This document shows positions 9,318-17,992 of a stretch of DNA of 64,000 nucleotides, piece by piece. The number at the start of each line of letters is the position of its first letter. Positions within the stretch are counted from its first letter, which is position 1. Source of the DNA: a bacterium (GTDB taxonomy: Bacteria > Zhuqueibacterota > QNDG01 > JAFGCO01); the NCBI GenBank assembly GCA_016932575.1, contig JAFGCO010000044.1, forward strand, positions 20,980 through 84,979, given 5' to 3'. Both the position numbers and the translations under genes were made by a program. A model generated the notes under the pieces. That model was not told where the DNA came from and searched no databases. It was given only the letters and a program-made list of their open reading frames with translations.

Positions 9318-10421
9318 ATGGATCAGGTAACGCGCAGACAATTTATGTCGTCTTCTGTAATGGTGGCGGGCGGAATGCTGTGTCCGATGAAAAACATTGC
9401 TGCCCCCTCATGGAATACGGAAGCCAGATACTATGAAAAGTTGCCGGATCATCAGATTCGATGCACATTGTGTCCCTGGCAATGCGTGGTGAAACCGGGT
9501 GAGCGGGGAAATTGTGAAGTTCGCGCCAACAGGAAAGGCACTTATTACTCTCTGGTTTACGGCCAGGTGGCAGCGCATCATAAAGATCCGATTGAAAAAA
9601 AACCACTATTTCATTTTCTGCCCGGTTCCACGGCATTTTCTATAGCGACGGCAGGCTGTAATGTGGAATGCAAATTTTGTCAGAATGCGGATTTGGCCCA
9701 AAGGCGTCCGGAGGAGCTGAGGACGGCCTCGTTTTCTCCGGAAGATGTGGTAAAATATGCAAAACAGACCGGATGTCAATCCATTGCCTACACATATAAT
9801 GAGCCTGTCATTTTTACTGAATATATGCAGGATATCGCTGTCATTGGCCAGGAACAGGGCATACGGAGCGTTGTGATTTCCAACGGATTTATTAATCAAA
9901 AACCCTTGAAGGATTTGTGCCGCGTTATTGACAGTTACAAGGTCGATCTTAAGGCATTTACCGAAGATTATTATCAAAAAATTGTTAACGCACGGTTGAA
10001 ACCGGTGCTGGATACACTGGTCACACTCAAAGCTGAGAATATTTGGACAGAAATTGTATATCTGGTTGTTCCGACATTGAACGATGATGAAAAATCGCTC
10101 AGCGAAATGGTGAAATGGATTTATCAGGAGCTGGGCCCTGATGTGCCGCTTCATTTTTCACGTTTTTATCCAAAATACAAACTTCTCAGTTTGCCGCCAA
10201 CTCCTGTTGCAACGCTCGAAAAAGCCTATCAAATCGGTCTGGATGCCGGGCTTCACCATGTATATCTGGGCAATGTGCCCGGGCATCAGGGTGAGAATAC
10301 CCTGTGTCCATCCTGTGGCGAGACGCTGATCCGGCGCGTGGGATATCAGATATATGAGAATCATATTCAATCTGGAAAATGTCAATTTTGCAATCATTCT
10401 GTCGCAGGGATATGGGGATAA
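9318..10421 (+). CDS. amrS: AmmeMemoRadiSam system radical SAM enzyme, with twin-arginine signal
   Basis: A 367-residue radical SAM protein of the PflA-like AmrS family. It has an upstream cysteine motif (CTLCPWQC, residues about 51-58), the SAM cluster motif CNVECKFC near residue 113 and a C-terminal cysteine set (CPSCGE, CQFCNH). The N-terminus carries a Tat-like signal (RRQFMSSS followed by a hydrophobic stretch). Tat signals are known on some radical SAM members of this group, but the location of the reaction is unsettled. It lies immediately upstream of a Memo-AMMECR1 fusion gene, completing the three-part module. The family's substrate is unknown. Confidence 0.9.
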   Translation: MDQVTRRQFMSSSVMVAGGMLCPMKNIAAPSWNTEARYYEKLPDHQIRCTLCPWQCVVKPGERGNCEVRANRKGTYYSLVYGQVAAHHKDPIEKKPLFHFLPGSTAFSIATAGCNVECKFCQNADLAQRRPEELRTASFSPEDVVKYAKQTGCQSIAYTYNEPVIFTEYMQDIAVIGQEQGIRSVVISNGFINQKPLKDLCRVIDSYKVDLKAFTEDYYQKIVNARLKPVLDTLVTLKAENIWTEIVYLVVPTLNDDEKSLSEMVKWIYQELGPDVPLHFSRFYPKYKLLSLPPTPVATLEKAYQIGLDAGLHHVYLGNVPGHQGENTLCPSCGETLIRRVGYQIYENHIQSGKCQFCNHSVAGIWG

Positions 10422-10449
10422 AATAAAATATAGGGAAACAGAGGGATTT

Positions 10450-11973
10450 ATGAATCGATGGTCTGGTATTTTTTTCAGTATATTCATGATTTGTCTGCCT
10501 GTTGCATGCCAGCAAAAGGAAGCCGGTAAAAACATCCGGCCTCCGGCAGTGGCCGGGACGTTTTATCCCGGAGATGCCTCAACATTGAAACAGTCAATCC
10601 GTGAATTTTTAAATCGGGCAGAAGAGGTCGAAATTGATGGAAAAATCGTCGGGCTGTGGGCCCCTCATGCGGGCTATGTGTACAGCGGTCAGGTGGCTGC
10701 CAATGCCTACAGGGCCGTTGAAGGATTGACGTTTGATGATGTGATTATTATTGCACCCTCCCATCGGATTTATTTGAATGGCGCCTCGATCCCGAACTGG
10801 GATGCATATCAGACACCATTGGGTACTGTTACGGTGGATCAGAATTTGTGCAGAACAATCCGTAAAAGCTCCCCGCAGGTACAATCTGTAGAAGCAGCGC
10901 ACCGGCAGGAACACGCAGTAGAAGTACAACTGCCCTTTTTACAAACCGTGTTGCCCGGTGTTCCTATTGTACCGGTAGTGGTTGGACAGATGGAGATAAA
11001 GGATTGCCGGGCTCTGGCCAGAACAATTGTTCAGGCAGCAGGAGATAAAAAGGTGCTTTTCATTGCCAGTTCGGATATGTCACATTATCCCAATTATCAG
11101 GATGCCTGTAGCGTGGATGCTGAGATGCTTGGAGCGGTTCAGTCTATGGATCCCGTTCAAGTGTTTGACAAGGACCGCCAATTAATGCAGCAAGGTGTCC
11201 CGAATCTGAGTTGTACTCTGTGCGGGCTTACGGCATTGAACCTGGTCATGCTGGTCAGTCAATATATCGATGCGGACGTTGTCCGCTTGATGCCCTATGC
11301 GAATTCAGGAGATATATCCGGTGATCACAGTCGTGTGGTGGGATATGGTGCCGCATTGTTCATCGATTCAAAATCCGGCGATTCAAAGAAACAAGGAGGG
11401 GTGAACTTGGAAGAGCTTAATATCAGTTGTGAAGAACAGAAAACATTATTTCGAGTCGCACGGGAAAGTATTCGGGCTGCATTGAAGGGTGAGTCCACCC
11501 CCGATTTTAATATTGAAAGCGAAACACTCAAGAAAAAGCGGGGTGTGTTTGTCACGCTGACCAATCAGGGACGCCTGAGGGGATGCATCGGCCGATTTGA
11601 TGCTTCTTTGCCGCTCTATCAAATTGTCGCGCAGATGGCTGCCGCTGCTGCAGTGCAGGACACCCGGTTTGCTTTTAATCCGGTAACCCTTGCAGAACTT
11701 GAGTCGCTCGATGTGAAAATTTCGATTTTGTCTCCATTGAAAAAAATTGAATCTATTGACGAGATCGAGATCGGAAAGCATGGTATCTGGATCAAACAGG
11801 GAAACCGGCACGGAACCTATCTGCCCGAGGTAGCCACGGATCTGGGATGGAACAAGGAAGAATTCTTGAGCCATTGCTGTGCTGAGAAAGCAGGCCTTCC
11901 TGCCAACGCCTGGAAAACAGGAGCGGAAATCTATATTTACGCTTCTCAGGTATTGGATGAGAAGGAGAATTAA
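10450..11973 (+). CDS. amrBA: AmmeMemoRadiSam system protein B-A fusion (Memo plus AMMECR1), lipoprotein
   Basis: A 507-residue fusion. Residues 1-20 are a lipoprotein signal (FMICLPVAC, Cys at 20). A Memo domain follows (residues about 32-315; PAVAGTFYPGD, APHAGYVYSG, SSDMSHYP), whose conserved His residues resemble metal sites of extradiol dioxygenases. The AMMECR1 domain is at about 330-507 (GVFVTLTNQGRLRGCIGR). Memo and AMMECR1 are often encoded next to each other or fused. The lipobox predicts an exported, membrane-tethered protein, consistent with the Tat signal on the adjacent radical SAM partner. The ATG at 10450 follows GAGGG. A frame extending back to 10354 overlaps amrS and lacks a ribosome site. 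Confidence 0.9.
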   Translation: MNRWSGIFFSIFMICLPVACQQKEAGKNIRPPAVAGTFYPGDASTLKQSIREFLNRAEEVEIDGKIVGLWAPHAGYVYSGQVAANAYRAVEGLTFDDVIIIAPSHRIYLNGASIPNWDAYQTPLGTVTVDQNLCRTIRKSSPQVQSVEAAHRQEHAVEVQLPFLQTVLPGVPIVPVVVGQMEIKDCRALARTIVQAAGDKKVLFIASSDMSHYPNYQDACSVDAEMLGAVQSMDPVQVFDKDRQLMQQGVPNLSCTLCGLTALNLVMLVSQYIDADVVRLMPYANSGDISGDHSRVVGYGAALFIDSKSGDSKKQGGVNLEELNISCEEQKTLFRVARESIRAALKGESTPDFNIESETLKKKRGVFVTLTNQGRLRGCIGRFDASLPLYQIVAQMAAAAAVQDTRFAFNPVTLAELESLDVKISILSPLKKIESIDEIEIGKHGIWIKQGNRHGTYLPEVATDLGWNKEEFLSHCCAEKAGLPANAWKTGAEIYIYASQVLDEKEN

Positions 11974-12241
11974 AGACCGATGCACATTACCTGCATGTTC
12001 CATCGGGGCTGTACTAATGAGAAAAATATCAGAATTTGATTTTATACTTTTAATATAACGAGCGATGTATATTCAGGGCTCAGGCGTCCCGAGATCTGCT
12101 TCCGCCGGGAACAAAGGGTTTATAAGGGGCATGATATAATAATTTTCTAACATTTTCCCTCAAAAACCGCTTGTATAATATCCGAAAAACATTTATATTT
12201 TCAGAGTTCAGGAATTGCACCAGGATGAATCGGAGGTAAAG

Positions 12242-12577
12242 ATGAAGATAGAGTTGAAAGAGATCGATGATGTGAGCATTATGGCCGTTAAAGGAAAATT
12301 AATGGGCGGCCCTGAAACGATTTCCGTGCATGAACAGGTAAAATCGCTTATTGAGCAGGGCAGAAAGAAGGTGGTGATCGATCTTTCTCATGTTGCCTGG
12401 ATGAACAGCTCGGGATTAGGAACCATGATGGGATGTTTAACGTCTCTTAAAAGTGCCGGCGGTGATTTGAAACTGGCCGGTGTTACAGAAAAAGTGAAGA
12501 GTCTGTTTATGATTACAAAACTAATTACGATTTTTGAAACCTATGACACAGCTGACGAGGCGGCCGCTGCTTTTTAA
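12242..12577 (+). CDS. STAS-domain anti-sigma factor antagonist
   Basis: A 111-residue single STAS domain (SpoIIAA/RsbV type). The phosphorylatable Ser context is visible (VIDLSHVAWMNSSGLGTMM), which normally is switched by an anti-sigma kinase and phosphatase. No kinase or phosphatase gene is adjacent, so the partner is elsewhere. The start at 12242 has GGAGG 6-7 bases ahead. The 268 bases upstream contain nothing I can name. The gene is followed by a strong terminator. Confidence 0.88.
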   Translation: MKIELKEIDDVSIMAVKGKLMGGPETISVHEQVKSLIEQGRKKVVIDLSHVAWMNSSGLGTMMGCLTSLKSAGGDLKLAGVTEKVKSLFMITKLITIFETYDTADEAAAAF

Positions 12578-12699
12578 ATCATGATTTTAATTTATCAAAA
12601 CCATAGAATGTTTTGGATTTTCCCGTCTGTTATAGACGGGGCGGCTTAGTTGCTGGTGAATTTTTCAAGTGATTAATCCTTTGAGTAAACTGATATTGG

Positions 12700-12725
12700 G
12701 CGGGAAGAAATCCCGCTTTTTTTTT
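12700..12725 (+). terminator. Rho-independent terminator after the STAS gene
   Basis: GCGGGA, a five-base loop, TCCCGC and a run of nine T residues. This is the cleanest terminator in the window, and it separates the STAS gene from the operon that begins at 12766. Confidence 0.9.
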
Positions 12726-12729
12726 ATAT

Positions 12730-12757
12730 TTGACAAAAATAAAACAATTTTATACAT
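12730..12757 (+). promoter_or_regulatory. Candidate sigma-70-like promoter of the polyprenyl synthase operon
   Basis: TTGACA (12730-12735), a spacer of 16-17 bases and TATACATT (around 12751-12758). The expected start site would fall only 1-3 bases before the ATG at 12766, which would make the transcript essentially leaderless. Confidence 0.45.
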
Positions 12758-12765
12758 TGAAAGCC

Positions 12766-13743
12766 ATGGATCCTTTGCATTATGAATTTGATGATATTTT
12801 CCGACCGGTTCGACCGTTTCTCAATGCATTTCAGATCGCTTTTCAGAAAGAGTTTGAATCAATAAAAGCCGCCTATAACCTCGATTTTGATACACGCCAT
12901 CTCAACAAAGGCAAGCATTTACGACCCATTCTCTTTTTCTTATGTCAGGGGCTGATTGATGAACCGAATGAGAATTCTGTGGATATCGCTGTCATGCTTG
13001 AACTTGTTCACACAGCCAGTTTAATCCATGATGATGTCATTGATAAGTCTCACAGGCGGCGAGGTCAAAAAACACTGAATGCAGTATTGGGGAATCATTT
13101 TTCTGTACTCGTAGGAGATTTCCTGATTGCCCGTATGATGTTGATGAGCAGCTCTCGGGAAAAGGGAGAGATGGCCCCTCTTTTCGAAGCCATAATACAA
13201 ATGACCCATTCAGAAATACATCAGGCCATATGTGAAAAAGAAGCACGCATGGAAGAAGAAACCTATTTTAATATTATTCAAGGGAAAACCGGTGCGCTTT
13301 TTCAGGCAGCTGGCGTGCTTGCAGGTTGTGTGGTTCATGCATCGAAAAATCAGATTCAGCAACTGGGTTATTTCGGCAGCCAATTTGGGCTTGCCTTCCA
13401 AATCAAGGATGACATGCTTGATTTTACAGGTTCTGTCTCCCAGATGGGCAAACCGGTCCATCAGGATCTGCGATCCGGTCGATGGACCTTGCCGTTGATA
13501 CAGGCTTTCGATGAGCTATCCGAGAAAGATCGGGAACATTATCGACAACATATGATGGCCGATGATATTTCTCAGAAGAAATTGGTAAAGATGGTTGATG
13601 AACATGAGGGAATAAAAAAGAGTCAATCCTATCTCGAAGCCTATTCGGATCAAGCCCGGCAAGCTCTGCTTGAATTTCCGGCATCGAAATATCGGTCTAC
13701 GTTAGAGCAGATGATTGATTACAACAGGGATCGATATTCATGA
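12766..13743 (+). CDS. Polyprenyl diphosphate synthase (trans-isoprenyl transferase)
   Basis: A 325-residue all-helical prenyl elongase. The first aspartate-rich motif is DDVID (residues about 89-93, after LIH) and the second is KDDMLD near 213-218. GKHLRP and QGKTGALF are also typical. Such enzymes elongate farnesyl diphosphate with isopentenyl diphosphate to make quinone side chains or undecaprenyl-like carriers; chain length cannot be read reliably here. A frame running back to TTG at 12730 coincides with the -35 element, so I prefer the ATG at 12766. The stop overlaps the apbE start (ATGA). It leads a compact envelope operon. Confidence 0.9.
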   Translation: MDPLHYEFDDIFRPVRPFLNAFQIAFQKEFESIKAAYNLDFDTRHLNKGKHLRPILFFLCQGLIDEPNENSVDIAVMLELVHTASLIHDDVIDKSHRRRGQKTLNAVLGNHFSVLVGDFLIARMMLMSSSREKGEMAPLFEAIIQMTHSEIHQAICEKEARMEEETYFNIIQGKTGALFQAAGVLAGCVVHASKNQIQQLGYFGSQFGLAFQIKDDMLDFTGSVSQMGKPVHQDLRSGRWTLPLIQAFDELSEKDREHYRQHMMADDISQKKLVKMVDEHEGIKKSQSYLEAYSDQARQALLEFPASKYRSTLEQMIDYNRDRYS

Positions 13744-14756
13744 GATCAGAAGGCCAATTCGTTTTGATTATCACAGGTTTGCTTCTGGCCTGCAGACAGC
13801 CATCCATATTGAATCATGCGGAACGCAACGGCTTTTTAATGGATACGGTCGTTCGTATATCGCTTTATGATTCAAGATCGCACGAAGAGCTGGAGAGAAG
13901 GGCGGATGAGCTGTTCGAATATATGCTGGGCATTGAAAAGAAAGTTTCCTTATATTTCGAAGACAGTGATCCACAGCGATTGGCATCCGCGAGCGGAAGC
14001 GGGCAGTTTATATCCATCAGTCATGAAACAGAGATCATATTAAAAGAAGCCATGGGTGCTTTTAAGGAATCCAATGGTGCTTTCGACGTCACAATCGGTC
14101 CCTTGAAGAAATTATGGGGATTCGACAGCGGTAATTATCGAATTCCAGATTCTTCAGAGATCGCGGCCTATCTGGAACTGGGCGATTTTAAGGATTTGGA
14201 AGTACGGAATGGCGAAGCCCGAATTACACGGCAAGGATTGGGTATTGATTTGGGTGGTATTGCCAAGGGATATATTTTGGATGCGGCTGTTCTTTGGCTA
14301 CAGGAAAAAGGCATTCAGTCCGGTCTGATAGAGGGTGGAGGAGATTTACGGGTGTTCGGACCGCATCCCAAGCGTGATTTATGGCGAATCGGTATTCAGG
14401 ATCCGAGAAATGAACGGGGCACGTTAATCGGAATTGTATCCCTTAAAAATCAAAGCATTGCGACATCAGGTGATTACGAACGATATTTTATCCGGAACGG
14501 ACGGCGGTATCACCACATCCTGGATCCTCAAACGGGCTTTCCATCGAGTAAAGCAATCAGTGTCACGATCATTGCTCCAAATGCATTGCTCGCAGACGCA
14601 TATGCAACAGCCGTATTTGTCATGGGACCGGATAAAGGCATCACCTTGCTTAATCGGCTGCCGGATATCGAAGGATTGATTGTATATGACAACGGAAATG
14701 GATTGTCCTACGGGTTGTCAAAAAAGGCCGGAGCCATGATCGAGATGGAAAAATGA
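13740..14756 (+). CDS. apbE: FAD:protein FMN transferase, lipoprotein
   Basis: A 338-residue ApbE enzyme, which cleaves FAD and attaches FMN to a Thr/Ser in exported flavoproteins using Mg2+. Family motifs are present: NGAFDVTIGPLKKLWGF, the core DLGGIAKGYILDAA near residue 170, GGGDLRVFG, and YHHILDPQTGFP near the C-terminus. A lipobox (LLLAC) ends the N-terminal hydrophobic segment, so it is probably anchored on the periplasmic side. A natural client, the FMN-binding protein with the SGAT motif, is encoded at 8111. Start and stop overlap both neighbours by four bases. Confidence 0.93.
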   Translation: MRSEGQFVLIITGLLLACRQPSILNHAERNGFLMDTVVRISLYDSRSHEELERRADELFEYMLGIEKKVSLYFEDSDPQRLASASGSGQFISISHETEIILKEAMGAFKESNGAFDVTIGPLKKLWGFDSGNYRIPDSSEIAAYLELGDFKDLEVRNGEARITRQGLGIDLGGIAKGYILDAAVLWLQEKGIQSGLIEGGGDLRVFGPHPKRDLWRIGIQDPRNERGTLIGIVSLKNQSIATSGDYERYFIRNGRRYHHILDPQTGFPSSKAISVTIIAPNALLADAYATAVFVMGPDKGITLLNRLPDIEGLIVYDNGNGLSYGLSKKAGAMIEMEK

Positions 14757-15814
14757 GTGAATCAAACCGTGACTGTTTGGATTCGGTCAATCGTATTTTA
14801 GTCATTCGGTTCAGTGCAATGGGAGATATTATTTTAACGACTCCTGTTTTACGCTGGATCAAGCAGCGTTTTCCTGATGCCCAATTAGATATGCTTGTGA
14901 AAACCGAATACAAACCGCTCGTTGAGAATCATCCTGCTGTCGATAGGGTATTAACGCTCTCAAAGAAAGTACAGGTTTCAAGATTAATCAGTGAAATCCG
15001 AAGGCGGCATTATGATGCAGCGGCAGATTTACAGGCCAATCTGTTATCCAGGTGGATCATTTATCATTGTGGCGCAAGAAAGATAGGTTTATACAAGCCC
15101 CAGCGGCGGGAGCGATTCTGGATGGTTTACTTCGGGTGGAATTTTTATCAGGATATTATTCAGCCGGTTCCACTTCGCTATCTTCGGGCAGTGGCGCCAT
15201 GGGGAGTTTTGGATGACGGACGGGGGACATCGATTTATCCGAAAAAATCAGAAATCCTGAGATTAGAAAATGCGCTCTCAGGATTTTCTGCAGACAAGCT
15301 GGCGGTGTTGGCGCCTGGCGCGGGCAGGCAGACCAAGCGATGGCCGACGGTATACTTTCAGGAGGTGGGGCATTATTTGCAAAGCAGAGGATATCAGGTT
15401 GTGATTGCCGGAGGAACAGAGGACCGGCCGGTATGTGAATGCGTTGCACAAACATTTCAATCCGGGATCAGAAGTTTGTGCGGTGATTTAACATTCATGG
15501 AGACGGCAGCCCTGGTTCAGCAATCGAAAATTGTCGTATCAAACGATACGGGAGTGATGCACATGGCCGGAGCCGTAGGTACGCCTGTTGTCGCTATTTT
15601 CGGACCCACCACTCAGCATTTGGGATTTTTCCCTTTTCGCTGTAACAGCGTCGTCGTTGAACATCCGGATCTTGCATGCAGACCCTGTTCATTTCATGGA
15701 ACAAAAACATGTCCGAAGAAACATTTTCGATGCATGAAAGATGTCACTCCGGATAAAGTTCAAAATGCTATTGAGATGATAATTGCAGAATCTTGTCCGG
15801 ACAGCAATCAATAG
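14753..15814 (+). CDS. Glycosyltransferase family 9 (ADP-heptose:LPS heptosyltransferase type)
   Basis: A 353-residue GT-B enzyme. The N-terminus ILVIRFSAMGDIILTTPVL is typical of heptosyltransferases. The C-terminal donor-binding half has VLAPGAGRQTKRWP and SNDTGVMHMAGAVGTPVVA, where the Asp-Thr-Gly stretch is the family's sugar-nucleotide site. GT9 enzymes add heptose to the Kdo or core of LPS. The gene overlaps apbE and is followed after 125 bases by the Kdo transferase gene, supporting a role in LPS inner core assembly. The exact acceptor is not readable. A cysteine cluster (CRPCSFHGTKTCPKKHFRC) near the end also occurs in many relatives. Confidence 0.9.
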   Translation: MSESNRDCLDSVNRILVIRFSAMGDIILTTPVLRWIKQRFPDAQLDMLVKTEYKPLVENHPAVDRVLTLSKKVQVSRLISEIRRRHYDAAADLQANLLSRWIIYHCGARKIGLYKPQRRERFWMVYFGWNFYQDIIQPVPLRYLRAVAPWGVLDDGRGTSIYPKKSEILRLENALSGFSADKLAVLAPGAGRQTKRWPTVYFQEVGHYLQSRGYQVVIAGGTEDRPVCECVAQTFQSGIRSLCGDLTFMETAALVQQSKIVVSNDTGVMHMAGAVGTPVVAIFGPTTQHLGFFPFRCNSVVVEHPDLACRPCSFHGTKTCPKKHFRCMKDVTPDKVQNAIEMIIAESCPDSNQ

Positions 15815-15939
15815 GGGAGTCTGGAATAAAGGATGAATTGCCGCTGAATCCGTCTGCCTTGCAGCCATGTGGCTGGGTTGAAATCATTATTTTCAGCTCT
15901 ATTGATTACAGAAGTATATTTGGAGGCTCATTTTAAAAA

Positions 15940-17244
15940 ATGCAAATGTTCTGGTTATTTCTTTACAATATAATTGCCGTGCCATTGATGTGGATTATAT
16001 TTCATCTTTTGGCCATTCGGAATCCAAAGATTCGGAAAGGTATCCAAGGGCGAAAAGCACTGTATAAAAAGCTTGCGTCCGAATTATCCGGGTATCCTGT
16101 ACATGCCCCGTGTTTCTGGATTCATAACAGCTCTATGGGTGAATTTGAACAGGCCAGACCTCTGATTCGGGAATTGAAGAAAAAATTTACCGACTGTGTG
16201 ATATTGGTCACCTTTTTCTCTCCTTCCGGATTGGAGCATGTTAAAGACGGCGATGGCGCTGATATCATTTCTTATATGCCGTTTGATTCATTCTTTGACG
16301 CACGCCGGTTTGTCCGATTGGTGCGGCCCAGAGCAGCGATTGTCGTCCGCCATGAATTTTGGCCCAATCATCTGTGCCGGTTAAACCGGGAGGGCATTCC
16401 TGTGATTCTTATTAATGCTTCTATCAGGCACGAAAACATATTTCGGTACCCATTCGTGATTTCGGGGCAGCGGTTTCTTTTTCGTTGCTTTGATGCCATT
16501 CTTTCTGTATCCCAGGAAACGCTGGGCCTATTAAAAAAATATAATCTTTATGCAAAGTATGCCGAGCTGGCAGGAGATACCCGATACGATCAAGTGGTCG
16601 AACGGGCCAGAAAAGCAGAAACCGCTGTTGCCTCTCTAAGACAGTTGAAAGGATCTCGCTGCTGTCTGGTTGCAGGCAGTACATGGCCTTCGGATGAAGC
16701 AGTGCTCTTTCCGGCGCTGGCACAATTGAAATCAAAAGATCTTCTGCCCTGGATTGTCCTTGTCCCTCATGAACCTACAGAAAAACATTTATCACAGGCA
16801 GAATTGGCGCTTCATCAATTTGAATTATCCACCTGCCGGTTTTCAGAACTCCAGAAAAGCGGTACTTCATGTGATGTACTGATTGTGGATCGTGTCGGGC
16901 TTCTGGCCAGCCTGTATGCACTGGGTGATATTGCTTTTGTGGGAGGTGGTTTTGGTCCAGGTGTACATCAAGTATTGGAGCCTGCTGCATTGGGATTGGT
17001 TGTTTTTTATGGCCCCAGGAGTACCAACTCTTACGAAGCTGGTTTTATACAAAAAAGAGGCGTAGGTTTTGTCGTCGATGATTCCAATAGACTGTATGAT
17101 CAGTTGTCCTTATTCTTGAAAAGTCCAAAACAAATGGAGACGATGGGACAAAAGGCAGCTGCACTTGTGAGAGAAAATATTGGCGCGTCCAAACGTATCG
17201 TGGCATGCCTTGAACATCATTTTTTTCATGATTCGAATCAATAA
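15940..17244 (+). CDS. waaA: 3-deoxy-D-manno-octulosonic acid (Kdo) transferase
   Basis: A 434-residue GT30 enzyme that transfers Kdo from CMP-Kdo to lipid A precursor at the inner membrane. An N-terminal membrane anchor (residues about 3-22) is followed by IHNSSMGEFEQARPLI, where the Glu-containing stretch matches the catalytic region. Later come VRHEFWPNHL, VAGSTWPSDEAVLFPAL, FVGGGFGPGVHQVLEPAALG and GPRSTNSYEA. The length is normal. The ribosome site is GGAGG before the ATG. The last codons overlap the start of the downstream ABC ATPase by 17 bases. It demonstrates a Gram-negative, LPS-bearing cell. Confidence 0.94.
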   Translation: MQMFWLFLYNIIAVPLMWIIFHLLAIRNPKIRKGIQGRKALYKKLASELSGYPVHAPCFWIHNSSMGEFEQARPLIRELKKKFTDCVILVTFFSPSGLEHVKDGDGADIISYMPFDSFFDARRFVRLVRPRAAIVVRHEFWPNHLCRLNREGIPVILINASIRHENIFRYPFVISGQRFLFRCFDAILSVSQETLGLLKKYNLYAKYAELAGDTRYDQVVERARKAETAVASLRQLKGSRCCLVAGSTWPSDEAVLFPALAQLKSKDLLPWIVLVPHEPTEKHLSQAELALHQFELSTCRFSELQKSGTSCDVLIVDRVGLLASLYALGDIAFVGGGFGPGVHQVLEPAALGLVVFYGPRSTNSYEAGFIQKRGVGFVVDDSNRLYDQLSLFLKSPKQMETMGQKAAALVRENIGASKRIVACLEHHFFHDSNQ

Positions 17245-17992
17245 TTTAACATACCGATATCCAGGAAGTTCATCGGACGCTTTAAAAGGCGTTTGTTGCG
17301 ACCTGAAATCAGCAGAAGTCACAGCCCTTATGGGAGCCAACGGATCTGGAAAGACCACTTTAATCAGGTGTCTGAACGGATTGATTCAACCCTCATCGGG
17401 TTCGGTGACAGTTGATGGCCTTGAGATACAAAATTCGAAGATGCTGTATGAAATTCGCAGGAAAGTCGGCATGGTTTTTCAGAATCCGGACAATCAAATT
17501 GTGGCCACTACAGTCGAACGCGAGATTGCTTTCGGTCTTGAAAATCTGGGTCTGCCAGTCGATCAAATGCATTCAATCGTCAATGATATGCTATATCAGT
17601 TCTCGTTAGAACAATACCGGCATACCGCACCGCATTTACTGTCAGGGGGCGAACGGCAGCGCCTGGCCCTGGCCGCTGTCTGTGCCATGGAGCCTGATTA
17701 TCTCATTTTGGACGAACCCACATCATTGCTGGATCCACAGGGAAGAAAGGATATTTTTCAATATATTATGCAGCATCGCGATTCAGGTATGGGTGTTATT
17801 CTGGTGACGCAATTTGCTGAAGAAGCGCTATTATGTGACCGTTTGATTGTATTAAATAACGGATATCTGGTTTTAGATGACGCTCCTCATACGGTATTTT
17901 CAAAGAGAGATAAAGTTCAGGAATTCGGCATACCTGTTCCTGTAAGTTTTGCATTGGAAGCCATTATCCAGGATGTTCAGTGTGCAAATTGA
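17228..17992 (+). CDS. ecfA: Energy-coupling factor (ECF) transporter ATPase, first copy
   Basis: A 254-residue ABC ATPase of the CbiO/EcfA type. Walker A is GANGSGKTT near residue 36, the Q-loop is FQNPDNQIVATTVEREIAFG (the VxxDVAFG-like stretch characteristic of EcfA), the signature is LSGGERQRLALA and Walker B is YLILDEPTSLLD. ECF ATPases pair as EcfA-EcfA' with a membrane EcfT and a substrate-specific S component to import vitamins or metals. A second ATPase follows directly, but no EcfT or S gene is nearby. The start at 17228 overlaps the Kdo transferase stop; an upstream in-frame ATG at 17180 is deeper inside that gene and less likely. Confidence 0.9.
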   Translation: MIRINNLTYRYPGSSSDALKGVCCDLKSAEVTALMGANGSGKTTLIRCLNGLIQPSSGSVTVDGLEIQNSKMLYEIRRKVGMVFQNPDNQIVATTVEREIAFGLENLGLPVDQMHSIVNDMLYQFSLEQYRHTAPHLLSGGERQRLALAAVCAMEPDYLILDEPTSLLDPQGRKDIFQYIMQHRDSGMGVILVTQFAEEALLCDRLIVLNNGYLVLDDAPHTVFSKRDKVQEFGIPVPVSFALEAIIQDVQCAN

